A DNA stretch of 39,602 nt from Nitrospirota bacterium (GCA_016208905.1 JACQXG010000017.1:1-39602); one strand, 5' to 3'. Numbered from the stretch's first letter, positions 7,866 through 16,803 are shown. Numbers and translations are program-made. Notes: generated by a model not told the origin, from the sequence alone.

Positions 7866-8603
7866 GTGACTGATATTATTAAAGAAATCTATATGGTTAA
7901 AAATATAGAACAAATGGCGGATTTTGCCGTTAAGAAATGGGCAGATATTTCTAATGCAGAAATTAAAATTAAAGGGTATTTTTCCGCTGCGTTATCAGGC
8001 GGCAAAACCCCTGTTACATTCTATCAAAAACTTTCCAGGGGGAGGGACTTGCCATGGGATAATACGCACATTTTTATGGTCGATGAACGTTTTGTCCCAT
8101 ACGAAAGCGATGAAAACAATTATCAAATGATAAACCGGATGTTGTTACGCCATGTCAATATAAGACCCAAGAATATTCATCCGATTTTAACTTCGGAATT
8201 TTCACCTCAATCTTCTGCAGAAAGATATGAGGCAGATATAATTTCCTATTGCAAAACAGTCCGCACCAAGCTGCCCCAATTTGACTTTATTGTACTGGGG
8301 ATCGGTGAGGATGGTCATACGGCATCTATCTACCCGGATACACCGGCATTAACAGAGAAGCAGCGTTTTGCTGTATGTATTACCCCGCCTGATAAAACAA
8401 AAAGAGAAAGGATGACCCTTACTTTGTCAGTTATTAATAACGCAAGGAATATTATTTTTCTGGCAGCCGGCGTGAATAAAGCAAAAATCATAAAAGAAGT
8501 CATTAAAGGAGAAAACAGTTTACTGCCTGCAGCTATGGTGAAACCCAAAGAAGGAAAGTTGATTTTCCTTCTGGATGAAGCAGCCGGTTCACTGTTGTCT
8601 TAA
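7866..8603 (+). CDS. pgl: 6-phosphogluconolactonase
   Basis: This 245-residue cytoplasmic enzyme hydrolyses 6-phosphogluconolactone to 6-phosphogluconate in the oxidative pentose phosphate pathway. Family motifs are complete: SGGKTP (44-49), the sugar-binding VDERFVP (72-78) followed by DENNY, and the catalytic GIGEDGHTASIYP (145-157). Length is normal for the DevB/SOL group. The start is a GTG without a good ribosome-binding site; Met10 is a less likely alternative. No zwf or gnd gene is adjacent, so it is not in a pathway operon here. A small stem-loop (8626-8640) follows 22 bases after the stop. Confidence 0.93.
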   Translation: MTDIIKEIYMVKNIEQMADFAVKKWADISNAEIKIKGYFSAALSGGKTPVTFYQKLSRGRDLPWDNTHIFMVDERFVPYESDENNYQMINRMLLRHVNIRPKNIHPILTSEFSPQSSAERYEADIISYCKTVRTKLPQFDFIVLGIGEDGHTASIYPDTPALTEKQRFAVCITPPDKTKRERMTLTLSVINNARNIIFLAAGVNKAKIIKEVIKGENSLLPAAMVKPKEGKLIFLLDEAAGSLLS

Positions 8604-8625
8604 CGAGATAGCGATTAGGTCTGAA

Positions 8626-8640
8626 GACTCGAAGCGAGTC
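8626..8640 (+). terminator. Short stem-loop after pgl, weak terminator candidate
   Basis: GACTCG and CGAGTC form a 6-bp perfect stem around a three-base loop, followed by CGGTTCTT. The T-tract is poor, so it may attenuate rather than end transcription before the small cysteine-rich gene downstream. Confidence 0.35.
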
Positions 8641-8677
8641 CGGTTCTTATCAAATTCAATAGTTGAGGAGGTTCAAC

Positions 8678-8899
8678 ATGACTAAAGTAGATGATATTCA
8701 GGAAAATGCGGATACATGCCTGAAATTTTGCGGGCCTTGCCTGACTTATCCTGGAATTGAAGGAGAGGCATTATTCTGTGCAAGGGGCAAAAGCAGCGCT
8801 CCAAAGGCTAAAAAGGGATGTAATTGCGGTATCTGTGACATCAGGAAGAAATACGGGTGTCAAGGTTTTTACTATTGTATTAACGGCGTATGTGAGTAA
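8678..8899 (+). CDS. Small cysteine-rich protein (DUF2769-like)
   Basis: The protein has 73 residues. The ATG at 8678 is chosen because GAGGAGG lies 6 bases upstream; an upstream in-frame TTG would include that ribosome-binding site in the coding region. It has nine cysteines in ordered pairs: CLKFCGPC, then FCARGK, then CNCGICDIRKKYGC, then YYCINGVC. The layout matches what I recall of DUF2769 proteins, small putative metal- or Fe-S-binding proteins common in anaerobes and methanogens. No function is established. No signal peptide is present, so it is probably cytoplasmic. Confidence 0.7.
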   Translation: MTKVDDIQENADTCLKFCGPCLTYPGIEGEALFCARGKSSAPKAKKGCNCGICDIRKKYGCQGFYYCINGVCE

Positions 8900-9055
8900 A
8901 AAAATAGTATCATAAGATGTTTTTCTTAAGGTCATGTAGTTATATAAATTAGTTATGGTTATATATTGATTAGAACCCTTGTGCGCTGTTGACTTTAACC
9001 TGATAATTTAGTATTCTTTTAACCAAAATTTAGTTATACTCACGGATAAATCACA

Positions 9056-9679
9056 ATGTTGAAAAAAATGTTTCCTAAAGAGCTTGATTTCTTTGGCATG
9101 TTTGAAAAGGCTGCCGTAAATGTAAATAAAGGCGCATCATTTCTCGTTGAAATGATGGATAATTTTAATATTGCCGAGATTAAGGCAAAAGAGATACATG
9201 AAGCTGAGCAGGAAGGGGACATGCTGACCCATGAAGTGATGAGAAGGCTTAATAAAACCTTTGTTACGCCCCTCGACAGAGAGGATATCCATTCCCTTAT
9301 CAGCCGTCTTGATGATGTTCTTGATTTAATCTGGGCCTCAGCGGACAGGGCGGTCTTATTTAAGTTGAATAATCCTTTGCCGCAGGCGGTCGATCTGGCC
9401 AAAACTCTCCACGAAACAACAGAGATAATCGCCAAGGCTATCAACTGCCTTAAAGACAAAAAATATTCGTATATTCAGGAATACTGCATAGAAATAAACA
9501 GGCTCGAAAACAGGGGTGACAGGATTTTCAGAGAAGCGCTTGTACAATTATTCGATAATATAAATGACCCCATACTGGTCATTAAGTGGAAAGAGGTTTA
9601 TGAACATCTTGAAGACGCCACTGACACATGCGAAGATGTCGCAAACATACTCGAAAGCATAGTCCTTAAGCATGCATGA
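9056..9679 (+). CDS. DUF47 family, PhoU-like phosphate transport accessory protein
   Basis: This 207-residue, nearly all-helical protein of the TIGR00153/DUF47 family resembles PhoU. Recognisable features are the N-terminal PKELDFFGMFEKAA, the acidic EIHEAEQEGDMLTHEVM segment and LDREDIHSLISRLDDVLDLI, which in this family provides carboxylates for metal clusters. It ends by overlapping the PiT transporter gene by 8 bp (ATGCATGA region), which indicates translational coupling. Such DUF47-PiT pairs are a standard arrangement for low-affinity phosphate import, with DUF47 thought to modulate the transporter. Confidence 0.9.
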   Translation: MLKKMFPKELDFFGMFEKAAVNVNKGASFLVEMMDNFNIAEIKAKEIHEAEQEGDMLTHEVMRRLNKTFVTPLDREDIHSLISRLDDVLDLIWASADRAVLFKLNNPLPQAVDLAKTLHETTEIIAKAINCLKDKKYSYIQEYCIEINRLENRGDRIFREALVQLFDNINDPILVIKWKEVYEHLEDATDTCEDVANILESIVLKHA

Positions 9680-10664
9680 TACTTATTTTCTGCTTGTATG
9701 TGTAGTTGTCCTTGCCACAATTTTTGACTTCATCAACGGATTTCACGATACTGCAAATGCAATAGCTACATCAGTTTCAACCCGGGTTTTGTCACCGAGA
9801 ACAGCGGTCATCATGGCGGCAATATTAAATCTGGCCGGAGCTCTGACAGGCACTGCCGTGGCAAAAACAGTGGGAGCCGGGCTTGTAGATGCCCATTATG
9901 TCACACAGGTGACCGTCGTTTCTGCTCTGTTGTCAGCTATAATCTGGGACTTGATCACATGGTATTTCGGTCTGCCCACATCTTCAAGCCATGCCCTGCT
10001 TGCAAGCATAGTCGGCGCATCTGTTGCCACTGCCGGGACAGAAGTCATCATTGAGAAAGGTGTGTATAAGGTATTAACGGCCTTGATTATTTCTCCGGTA
10101 GTAGGTTTTATACTCGGATTTCTCCTTATGCTGTTTCTCATGTGGCTGTTCGGGAGGAAACCGATTGCAACCGTAAATTCACTTTTCAACAGACTGCAGA
10201 TTGCGTCAGCGGCCTATATGGCTTTCAGCCACGGCTCAAACGATGCACAGAAAACGATGGGCATTATAACTATGGCTCTCATAAGCTATTATAAACTTCC
10301 GGACTTTAATGTGCCGATGTGGGTAATGATTCTGTGCGCAGTCGCTATGGCACTCGGCACGGCCATTGGAGGCTGGAGAATCATAAAGACTCTGGGCATG
10401 CGTCTTGTTCACCTGCAGCCTATTCACGGATTCGCTGCTGAGGCATCGGCGGCTACAGTGATAGAGATTGCTTCGAGAATAGGTCTTCCGCTTTCAACAA
10501 CCCACATAATCTCATCAACCATCCTCGGAGTTGGTGCTACAAAAAGACTCTCGGCAGTCAGATGGGGGATTGCAAAAAATATTGTAATGGCATGGATACT
10601 GACCCTGCCCGTATGCGTAATCCTGGCATGGTTGATATACAAGGCGTTGATACTGGTAGTTTAA
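9672..10664 (+). CDS. pit: Inorganic phosphate transporter, PiT family
   Basis: A 330-residue inner-membrane permease with about 10 helices that imports phosphate (as metal phosphate or with a cation). Both inverted-repeat signature motifs are present: FDFINGFHDTANAIATSVST near residue 20 and SHGSNDAQKTMGI near residue 188. It is on the short side for the family, typical of single-domain bacterial members. It overlaps the DUF47 gene by 8 bp. Transcription probably stops in the large inverted-repeat element that begins 17 bp after the stop. Confidence 0.93.
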   Translation: MHDTYFLLVCVVVLATIFDFINGFHDTANAIATSVSTRVLSPRTAVIMAAILNLAGALTGTAVAKTVGAGLVDAHYVTQVTVVSALLSAIIWDLITWYFGLPTSSSHALLASIVGASVATAGTEVIIEKGVYKVLTALIISPVVGFILGFLLMLFLMWLFGRKPIATVNSLFNRLQIASAAYMAFSHGSNDAQKTMGIITMALISYYKLPDFNVPMWVMILCAVAMALGTAIGGWRIIKTLGMRLVHLQPIHGFAAEASAATVIEIASRIGLPLSTTHIISSTILGVGATKRLSAVRWGIAKNIVMAWILTLPVCVILAWLIYKALILVV

Positions 10665-10680
10665 CCCGAAAAATGCATTT

Positions 10681-10836
10681 CAAATAGTGCAGACATTGAA
10701 AAATAAATTAATTGTCGATACCTTAAACGCAATATTCATTAATCGGAACGTGCATACTTTAATTCAAAGCCTCATGCATGATTTCTATTATAGTCATCGA
10801 GTTAATTAATTTATTTTTCAATGTCTGCACTATTTG
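10681..10836. repeat. 156-bp element with perfect 33-bp terminal inverted repeats
   Basis: 10681-10713 (starting CAAATAGTGCAGACATTG) is the exact reverse complement of 10804-10836. The 90-bp interior (10714-10803) is AT-rich and non-coding. The element fills most of the gap between the convergent PiT and TsaC/Sua5 genes. Two readings are possible: a miniature inverted-repeat element (MITE), or a very strong two-way transcription stop. I see no clear target-site duplication at the flanks (GCATTT versus GATTAA) and no second copy in this window. Confidence 0.75.
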
Positions 10837-10857
10837 GATTAACTGACAGTCCAATAT

Positions 10858-11502
10858 TTAGCGCTTTATTCCTTCGGCTTTCAGACTCAATTTAATATTA
10901 TTCAAAGAAACCCGTCCTTCTCTAAGAACCACCGGCGGGATAACTGTAACATCTATAATAGTTGAAGGCATACCACCCGGAGCTTCTCCTGCATCAATAA
11001 TTAAATCCACACTCTCTCTAAAATAATTAATAACTTCTTCTGATGTTTCAGCAGGCCGGCTTGCTGAAAGATTAGCGCTAGTAGCTGTGACCGGCATCTT
11101 TAATGACTTTGCCAGATCAAGGGCAATGCCTTCACCGGGAATCCTGACTGCAACCTTTCCCGTCCATCCTGTCAACAAAGCAGGAACGTTGTCTTGAGCC
11201 TCAAATATTATTGTTAAAGGACCCGGCCAGTATCTTGTAATCAAATCCTTTGCCTGGTCAGGGACGCTTTTTACAATTGATAAAAGGATGTCCGAATCGC
11301 CGATAATTATCGGAAGGGGTTTGTCTGCCGGTCTCTTTTTAAGCTCAAAAAGCTTTTTGACCGCAACGATATCTGTTGCAAGAACCCCCAGGGCATAAAA
11401 GCTCTCTGTAGGATAGGCTACAATTCCCCCCTTGTTCAGTATACTTAATGCCTCCGCGATAATTATATCAGCACGGTCTTTTCTAAAAGATAATACACGC
11501 AT
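10858..11502 (-). CDS. L-threonylcarbamoyladenylate synthase (TsaC/Sua5/YwlC family)
   Basis: The enzyme makes threonylcarbamoyl-AMP from threonine, bicarbonate and ATP for the t6A37 modification of ANN-decoding tRNAs. From the chosen ATG it has 214 residues and begins MRVLSF, the usual position for the family. Key segments are GGIVAYPTESFYALG, KKRPADKPLPI, YWPGPLTIIF, VAVRIPG and TSANLSA, covering the nucleotide and threonine sites. An in-frame GTG at 11574 would add 24 residues without similarity, and there is no ribosome-binding site for it. It is of the short TsaC type, lacking the C-terminal Sua5 domain. It is divergent from the lipoprotein methyltransferase gene. Confidence 0.92.
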   Translation of the reverse strand: MRVLSFRKDRADIIIAEALSILNKGGIVAYPTESFYALGVLATDIVAVKKLFELKKRPADKPLPIIIGDSDILLSIVKSVPDQAKDLITRYWPGPLTIIFEAQDNVPALLTGWTGKVAVRIPGEGIALDLAKSLKMPVTATSANLSASRPAETSEEVINYFRESVDLIIDAGEAPGGMPSTIIDVTVIPPVVLREGRVSLNNIKLSLKAEGIKR

Positions 11503-11603
11503 GATTAATTCTAACATATAATTTTTTATGCATTGACTTAGTGAATCTTTATTAATACAATTATGGGTATTCACAATGCCTGTAACTGAAATAAGGGGGA
11601 ATT

Positions 11604-12278
11604 ATGACCAGAGTATCTTTGAGAAGCACGTTGATTGTTACAGTATTTATTTTGATTCTGCTGACTGGGTGCGTTAATCAACAAGAATACCACTCCACAG
11701 CAACTCAGCAAAGATTCGATGATATCGAATTATGGGTCAAGAGATTTGAAGATCCGGAACGGGACAAATGGCAGAAACCGTCGGAAGTTGTAAAGGCCAT
11801 GAACTTGAGGCCCGGTGATGTAGTGGTCGATATCGGAGCGGGGACCGGATATTTTACCAGACATCTTGCAGTTGCAGTTGGTCCATCAGGAAAGGCCCTC
11901 GGTCTTGATATCGAACCCGGTATGGTGAAATACATGCAAGAAGACGCCAGGAAGCTGAGTCTCAATAACTATGAGGCACGTGTTGTTAAAACTGATGATC
12001 CGGAGTTGGCGCCGCATTCAGTAGATGTTATTTTTCTCTGTGACACATATCATCATATTGAAAATAGGGTGGAATATTTCGGAAATGTTTCCCCAAGCTT
12101 AAAACCAGGCGGCAGGGTAGTAGTTGTTGATTTTATCAAAGATACAGATTTTGGCCCGCCACGTGACCATAAAATGGCTGAAAAGGTTGTTCTTGAAGAA
12201 ATGAAGAAGGCCGGTTACCGCCTGATTAAAACTCATGACTTGCTTCAATATCATTATTTTCTTGAATTTGGGAAATAG
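11604..12278 (+). CDS. Lipoprotein with class I SAM-methyltransferase domain
   Basis: The protein has 224 residues. The N-terminus is a clear lipoprotein signal: basic start, hydrophobic run IVTVFILILL, lipobox LTGC with Cys23. The rest is a class I methyltransferase fold. Motif I is VVVDIGAGTGYFTRHLA (73-89), the acidic end of strand 2 is GLDIEPGMV, and motif IV is VIFLCDTYHHI near residue 143. The start has GGGGGAA upstream. Sequence elements for SAM binding look intact, yet the signal predicts export, where SAM is not expected. Membrane attachment facing the cytoplasm, a misleading signal, or loss of methyl-transfer function are all possible. The substrate is unknown. An APC permease follows on the same strand. 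Confidence 0.8.
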   Translation: MTRVSLRSTLIVTVFILILLTGCVNQQEYHSTATQQRFDDIELWVKRFEDPERDKWQKPSEVVKAMNLRPGDVVVDIGAGTGYFTRHLAVAVGPSGKALGLDIEPGMVKYMQEDARKLSLNNYEARVVKTDDPELAPHSVDVIFLCDTYHHIENRVEYFGNVSPSLKPGGRVVVVDFIKDTDFGPPRDHKMAEKVVLEEMKKAGYRLIKTHDLLQYHYFLEFGK

Positions 12279-12394
12279 ATAGTTGGTTTCTGCAGTACTT
12301 GAGGAGTCGTCATTGTGTTTATTCGGCATCCAGTCTCCCATGTGCAGTAATATATTAGACAGCAGTGAATGCAACCGGAAGGTTAATTAAAAAG

Positions 12395-13723
12395 ATGAAC
12401 GAAAAACAGGACCGGCGGGTAGTCGGCAAATATACAGGCGCCGCTGTTGTTGTATCCGGAATGATAGGCACTGGTATTTTTACTACTACCGGATTTATGG
12501 CTGAAATGGGGGCCGGGGCCGGGGACATTCTTCTTGCGTGGCTGATAGGAGGCGTCCTGGCATTGTGCGGGGCGCTCTGTTATGGAGAGCTGGGCGCCAA
12601 TATGCCTGAGTCCGGGGGAGATTATTATTATATCAGCCGCATGCTTCATCCGTCGCTCGGCTTTTTATCCGGCTGGGTCTCCCTGATTGTGGGATTTTCC
12701 GCGCCTATTGCCGCAGCGGCTATGGCAATGCAAATATATCTGGCGGAGGTTGTATCGGGCTGGCCTGTCCGCCTGATGGCGGTGATAACAATACTTCTAC
12801 TTTCCATCCTACATGCATATGACTTGCGACTTGGCGTCAGGGTCCAACTGGCAATGGTTATTCTGAAAATCACCCTTATTGTTAGTTTTATTGCCGGCGT
12901 GCTGATTGCAGGACCTAAGCATGATCTTATGAGGCTTCTGGAATTCAATCCTGAATTCTGGTTTACATCATCCTTTGCCGTCATTCTGATTTTTGTCGCT
13001 TTTGCCTACAGCGGATGGAATGCAGCTTCGTATATCGGCGCTGAAATTAAAAATGCGGACAAAAACCTGCCGAAGTCCCTGATATTAGGGACATCAATTG
13101 TGACTGTACTTTACGTGCTGGTCAACTATGCTTATGTCAGTTCAGTATCAGTAAAACATCTTGCAGGTGTTGAAAGCGTAGCAAATACTGTGGGCACTGC
13201 TTTGTGGGGCCCTTCAGGGGGAAAGTTGATATCCGTCTTTATCGCAATCGGCCTTGTCTCAACTGTAAGCGCTATGATTATCATCGGCCCGCGTGTATAT
13301 GAAGCTATGGCAAAGGACAGCCTTTTCCCTTCGGGCCTGGCGAAATTAAATAAACATGGGGTCCCTTCACCGGCGGTCGGTCTTCAGGGAATTATTGCAG
13401 CTATTTTTGCCATAACATCAACATTCGGCACGCTGCTGGTCTATATTGGATTTACCCTGAATATATTTGCGGCACTTGCAGTATTTTCTGTTTTCAGAAT
13501 GAGGAAACAGGGGCTTTCATCCATACGGGTTTGTATAGGATACCCGCTTACCCCTCTTGTTTTCCTTGTCTTTACGATCTGGATGACTGTATGGAGCATT
13601 CATTCACAGCCGATCTCAACAATAGCGGGGCTGGGAACATTGGCATCAGGCTATATTATTTATCGTGTGCAGAACAAGAGAAAGAAAGCAGAATCGGCGA
13701 TAGCGAATTTACCTCTTAATTAA
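12395..13723 (+). CDS. APC-family amino acid permease
   Basis: An inner-membrane transporter of about 442 residues with 12 predicted helices. The first helix carries the unwound substrate-binding motif GMIGTGIFTTTG, and the next region has YGELGANMPESGGDYYYI, both diagnostic of the amino acid-polyamine-organocation superfamily. The substrate cannot be told from sequence. The ATG at 12395 is preferred because GGAAGG lies upstream and because MNEKQDRRVVGKYTGA is the usual family N-terminus; a GTG at 12365 would add ten residues. It has normal length and no visible lesion. Confidence 0.9.
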   Translation: MNEKQDRRVVGKYTGAAVVVSGMIGTGIFTTTGFMAEMGAGAGDILLAWLIGGVLALCGALCYGELGANMPESGGDYYYISRMLHPSLGFLSGWVSLIVGFSAPIAAAAMAMQIYLAEVVSGWPVRLMAVITILLLSILHAYDLRLGVRVQLAMVILKITLIVSFIAGVLIAGPKHDLMRLLEFNPEFWFTSSFAVILIFVAFAYSGWNAASYIGAEIKNADKNLPKSLILGTSIVTVLYVLVNYAYVSSVSVKHLAGVESVANTVGTALWGPSGGKLISVFIAIGLVSTVSAMIIIGPRVYEAMAKDSLFPSGLAKLNKHGVPSPAVGLQGIIAAIFAITSTFGTLLVYIGFTLNIFAALAVFSVFRMRKQGLSSIRVCIGYPLTPLVFLVFTIWMTVWSIHSQPISTIAGLGTLASGYIIYRVQNKRKKAESAIANLPLN

Positions 13724-13956
13724 TCCCATTTATATTTTTTATCAGCTCCATTCCAGGACACAAGTAACGCTAAAGAATATAGTCCATTCCACCGAATAAT
13801 TATCAGATGAATTCTTTGGATTATCATTTCGCAAATACGTAAATATCATTTAAGTCATTAGTTTAATTACGTAAAATTTCTTGACAATGGAGAGTGAAAA
13901 AATGGATAATATAACCTAATAATCCTATTAATCCGCCTTAAGGGAGGCTTATTATC
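13724..13956 (+). promoter_or_regulatory. AT-rich leader with possible promoter for the radical SAM gene
   Basis: A TTGACA lies near 13881 (in TTTCTTGACAATGGAG). A TAATAT follows about 20 bases later, a wider spacing than the sigma-70 optimum. Two ACGTAAA motifs occur upstream (near 13836 and 13870). The start codon at 13957 has a strong GGGAGG ribosome-binding site. No coding signal is seen in the gap. Confidence 0.35.
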
Positions 13957-15399
13957 ATGAGTCGTATTTTATTTATTGCACACATCGATAGAACAATGTT
14001 ACTTAGTGGTGGATTTGTCACCTTCGGACCAATGTGGTTATCGGCAGTACTTAAGCGTGACGGACATCAGACCACTATTGCAGGTGTAAATTATAATGAA
14101 GTAGAAAAAACATGTGAGGAGTTTAAACCTGATATTGTTGCTTATACTACATTCAGCGGCGGCCAAAATATATATCTGGACTGGAATAGAAGATTAAAGC
14201 AGAAGTTTAAAATTTACTCCATGTTCGGCGGACCTCACGTTACCTTTTCCCCTGAAATGGTAGAGGAAGATGGAGTAGATGCTGTCTGTCGTGGAGAAGG
14301 TTTTGAGGCAATGCCAGAATTCGTCAATAAGCTTGAAAAAGGAGAGGATATTACTGATGTCAAAAACTGGTGGGTAAAGGTTGACGGCAAAATTTATAAA
14401 AATGAACAACGTCCACTCATAAAAGATCTTGATATCCTCCCTCCGCCTGACAGACGCCTTTATGACAGGTACAAGGACTACCAGCTGGCAAGAACAGCTA
14501 CTGTAATGACAAGCCAGGGGTGCCCTTTCAACTGCACATATTGTCATAACCATCAGCTCCATAAAATGCGCTTAAAGGGAGACCCGATTTTCCGTCAGAG
14601 AAGCGTGGACCATGTAATTGAAGAACTTAAACAATTGAAAAGGGATTATCCTAAAATTGAATATCTGATATTCAGAGATGAAATACTTACTGTAAAACCG
14701 AAATGGATCAAAGAATTTGCCGAAAAATATCCAAAAGAAATAGGAATACCTTTTTACTGTCTCATGAGACCTGAGATCATTAAAGAAGAGGTTATCGACG
14801 ATTTAATAAAAGCCGGTGTCTTTTATGTAGGAATCGGCGTAGAGTCGGGAAATGATTTTATCAGAAATAAAGTCTTGAACAGGAAAATGACAAAGGAGCA
14901 GATCATTCAAGGCATGAAAATCCTCAGGGACAAGAAAGTAATGTTTTCCATGTATAACATTGTCGGCGCTCCCCACGAGACGCTGGAGACTGCTATGGAG
15001 ACGTGGAAATTAACCGTGCAATGCAAGCCGACCTTCTGCGATGCCTTCCTTATGACTCCATACCCAAAGACAGAGATATACGATTATTCTGTAGCGAATG
15101 GCTTTTTCGATCCAAATATGAAATATCCGGAAACCTACCATGAAAGAATAATATTAAACCTGAAGGACAGGCCTCAGCTCGAAAATTTCATGCATCTCCT
15201 CGGTGTGGCCGTTGAATTCCCCTGGATGATGCCTTTGATCAAAAACGTTCTGATAAAATTGCCTCTCCGCCCTGTATATAACAGCATAAGAAAGTTCTGG
15301 AAGGGGTATGTTTACAGGTACAGAATATATCCTTATAAAGTTTCTGCCGCTGAAAGCGTGAGAATTATATATAACACGATTTTTGCCTCTAAGGTATAA
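13957..15399 (+). CDS. B12-binding domain radical SAM protein
   Basis: The protein has 480 residues. The N-terminal cobalamin-binding Rossmann domain (about 1-140) contains DGHQTTIAG (35-43), the D-x-H-x-x-x-G-type lower-ligand loop. The radical SAM domain has the 4Fe-4S motif CPFNCTYC with Cys189, Cys193 and Cys196, followed by a TIM-barrel with FRDEILTVKP and GVESGNDFIRNKVLNRKM. The C-terminal ~80 residues are basic and of unknown role. Class B cobalamin radical SAM enzymes methylate or rearrange unactivated carbons in lipids, pigments and antibiotics. A GT2 glycosyltransferase follows, which makes a lipid or polysaccharide substrate plausible but unproven. A terminator at 15436 ends the unit, so the two genes are probably not cotranscribed. 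Confidence 0.88.
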   Translation: MSRILFIAHIDRTMLLSGGFVTFGPMWLSAVLKRDGHQTTIAGVNYNEVEKTCEEFKPDIVAYTTFSGGQNIYLDWNRRLKQKFKIYSMFGGPHVTFSPEMVEEDGVDAVCRGEGFEAMPEFVNKLEKGEDITDVKNWWVKVDGKIYKNEQRPLIKDLDILPPPDRRLYDRYKDYQLARTATVMTSQGCPFNCTYCHNHQLHKMRLKGDPIFRQRSVDHVIEELKQLKRDYPKIEYLIFRDEILTVKPKWIKEFAEKYPKEIGIPFYCLMRPEIIKEEVIDDLIKAGVFYVGIGVESGNDFIRNKVLNRKMTKEQIIQGMKILRDKKVMFSMYNIVGAPHETLETAMETWKLTVQCKPTFCDAFLMTPYPKTEIYDYSVANGFFDPNMKYPETYHERIILNLKDRPQLENFMHLLGVAVEFPWMMPLIKNVLIKLPLRPVYNSIRKFWKGYVYRYRIYPYKVSAAESVRIIYNTIFASKV

Positions 15400-15435
15400 C
15401 TCAATTAATTAGTTTACGATATGAATTATTTTCTA

Positions 15436-15463
15436 AACCCTGCACAATCTGCAGGGTTCTTTA
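15436..15463 (+). terminator. Rho-independent terminator after the radical SAM gene
   Basis: AACCCTGC (15436-15443) and GCAGGGTT (15451-15458) form an 8-bp perfect stem around a 7-base loop, followed by CTTTAT. It lies 37 bp after the stop codon. Confidence 0.75.
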
Positions 15464-15625
15464 TGTATAAAAACGCCGTAGTCGCTTGGGGATTTAATGT
15501 AATCTTTGTTAATATAATTTACTTGAGCATAATCAGATTCGTATTTAACCGATAGATTAATATATTATGATTGGCTTTAGATTTTACTCTGTCATTCCGT
15601 TTATGCAAGTGAAAGAGAGGAATAT

Positions 15626-16570
15626 ATGTTAGTTTCTGTAGTTGTCCCGCTGCACAACGAAGAAGAAAATATCGATGAACTTTATAATGCGCTTAAATCA
15701 GTGATGGATGAAGATGGCAGAGATTATGAATTGTTATTTATCGATGACGGCAGTACTGATAAGACCCTTGGACTTCTTGAACCTCTTGCACAAAAAGATC
15801 CACATGTAAGACTGCTGCCTTTCAGACGCAACTTCGGCAAAGCAGCAGCATGGGCGGCTGGTTTTGACCACGCAAAAGGGGATGTTATTGTTACAATTGA
15901 CGGAGACCTTCAGAATGATCCAAAAGATATTCCGAGAATGGTTTCTTTAATTGGCGAATATGATGTCATCAACGGCTGGAGAAAAAAGAGAAAAGATCCT
16001 TTCGTAATTAGAAGATTCCCATCAATTATTGCAAACTGGTTGATAAGCTGGGTAACCGGGGTCAAACTCCGTGATTACGGATCAGGACTAAAGGCATATA
16101 AAGCAGAGGTCGTAAAAAATATAAATATGTACGGAGAAATGCACAGATTCATTCCTGCAGTCGCAAGCTGGTATGGCATAAAAATAAAAGAAGTTGAAAC
16201 TATTCATCATCCAAGACGTCGAGGGGCATCCAAGTACGGGATATCACGGACTTTGATGGTAATTCTCGATTTAATAACTGTTAAGTTTCTGCAGAGTTTT
16301 TCTACGAAGCCTATGCAAGCATTTGGACCTGTTGGACTGGCATGTGGCATTGCGGGTTTCTCTGTTAATTTCTATCTTATGCTCATATGGTTTTCAGGAC
16401 AGTCGATAGGACACAGGCCATTACTTCTACTCGGTATTTTGTTAGTAATAATCGGAATACAACTTATCGGCATGGGGCTTCTTGGAGAAATGCTTGTCAG
16501 CTCTTACCATGAAGGTCAAAAAAAGCCATTATACGTTTTGAAAACATCTGAACAAAATAAAAAATCTTAA
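15626..16570 (+). CDS. GT2-family glycosyltransferase (dolichyl/undecaprenyl-phosphate sugar synthase type)
   Basis: The protein has 314 residues. The N-terminal GT-A domain has VVVPLHNEEENI, the nucleotide-binding DDGSTD (40-45) and the metal-binding DGDLQNDP (92-99). The acceptor-side motif YGSGLKAY lies near residue 155. Two hydrophobic segments at the C-terminus (about 228-252 and 266-290) anchor it to the inner membrane. This layout is that of DPM1/ArnC/GtrB-like enzymes, which load a sugar onto a polyprenyl phosphate at the cytoplasmic face. The sugar is unknown. The ATG has GAGAGG upstream. A solo IS end lies just after the gene. Confidence 0.9.
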   Translation: MLVSVVVPLHNEEENIDELYNALKSVMDEDGRDYELLFIDDGSTDKTLGLLEPLAQKDPHVRLLPFRRNFGKAAAWAAGFDHAKGDVIVTIDGDLQNDPKDIPRMVSLIGEYDVINGWRKKRKDPFVIRRFPSIIANWLISWVTGVKLRDYGSGLKAYKAEVVKNINMYGEMHRFIPAVASWYGIKIKEVETIHHPRRRGASKYGISRTLMVILDLITVKFLQSFSTKPMQAFGPVGLACGIAGFSVNFYLMLIWFSGQSIGHRPLLLLGILLVIIGIQLIGMGLLGEMLVSSYHEGQKKPLYVLKTSEQNKKS

Positions 16571-16649
16571 TTCTATCCATGTTCAACTATTTATTAATAC
16601 AACTTGGGAATAAACGTCCTAAGAAGGAATCCCTTATATTATTTTTTTA

Positions 16650-16803
16650 AAAGAAAAAGCCTCACATCCCTTCGCCACATCATCCGTGGAGGAGGTTTAA
16701 GCCTGCGGTACAACAAAACAGTTTTCAACAGAAAGAATTACAAATATGAAAACCGGACATTTCTATTTTGGTAAAAACCGGACATTTTAAATTTGGCTTG
16801 ACA
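16650..16803 (+). mobile_element. Solo right end of an ISNCY/IS1202-like element, copy 2
   Basis: The region holds the last ~33 codons of a second transposase, ending at a TGA (16747-16749) and reading PSPHHPWRRFKPAV near its middle. It is followed at once by the 54-bp IS terminus (16750-16803) identical to 474-527. An in-frame stop lies just upstream of the fragment, and the rest of the element is missing. The tail after HPWR differs from copy 1, so this is a different but related element or an older copy. The outer tip, TTGACA, sits 70 bp before the M23 peptidase start and could serve as a promoter -35. Confidence 0.75.
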
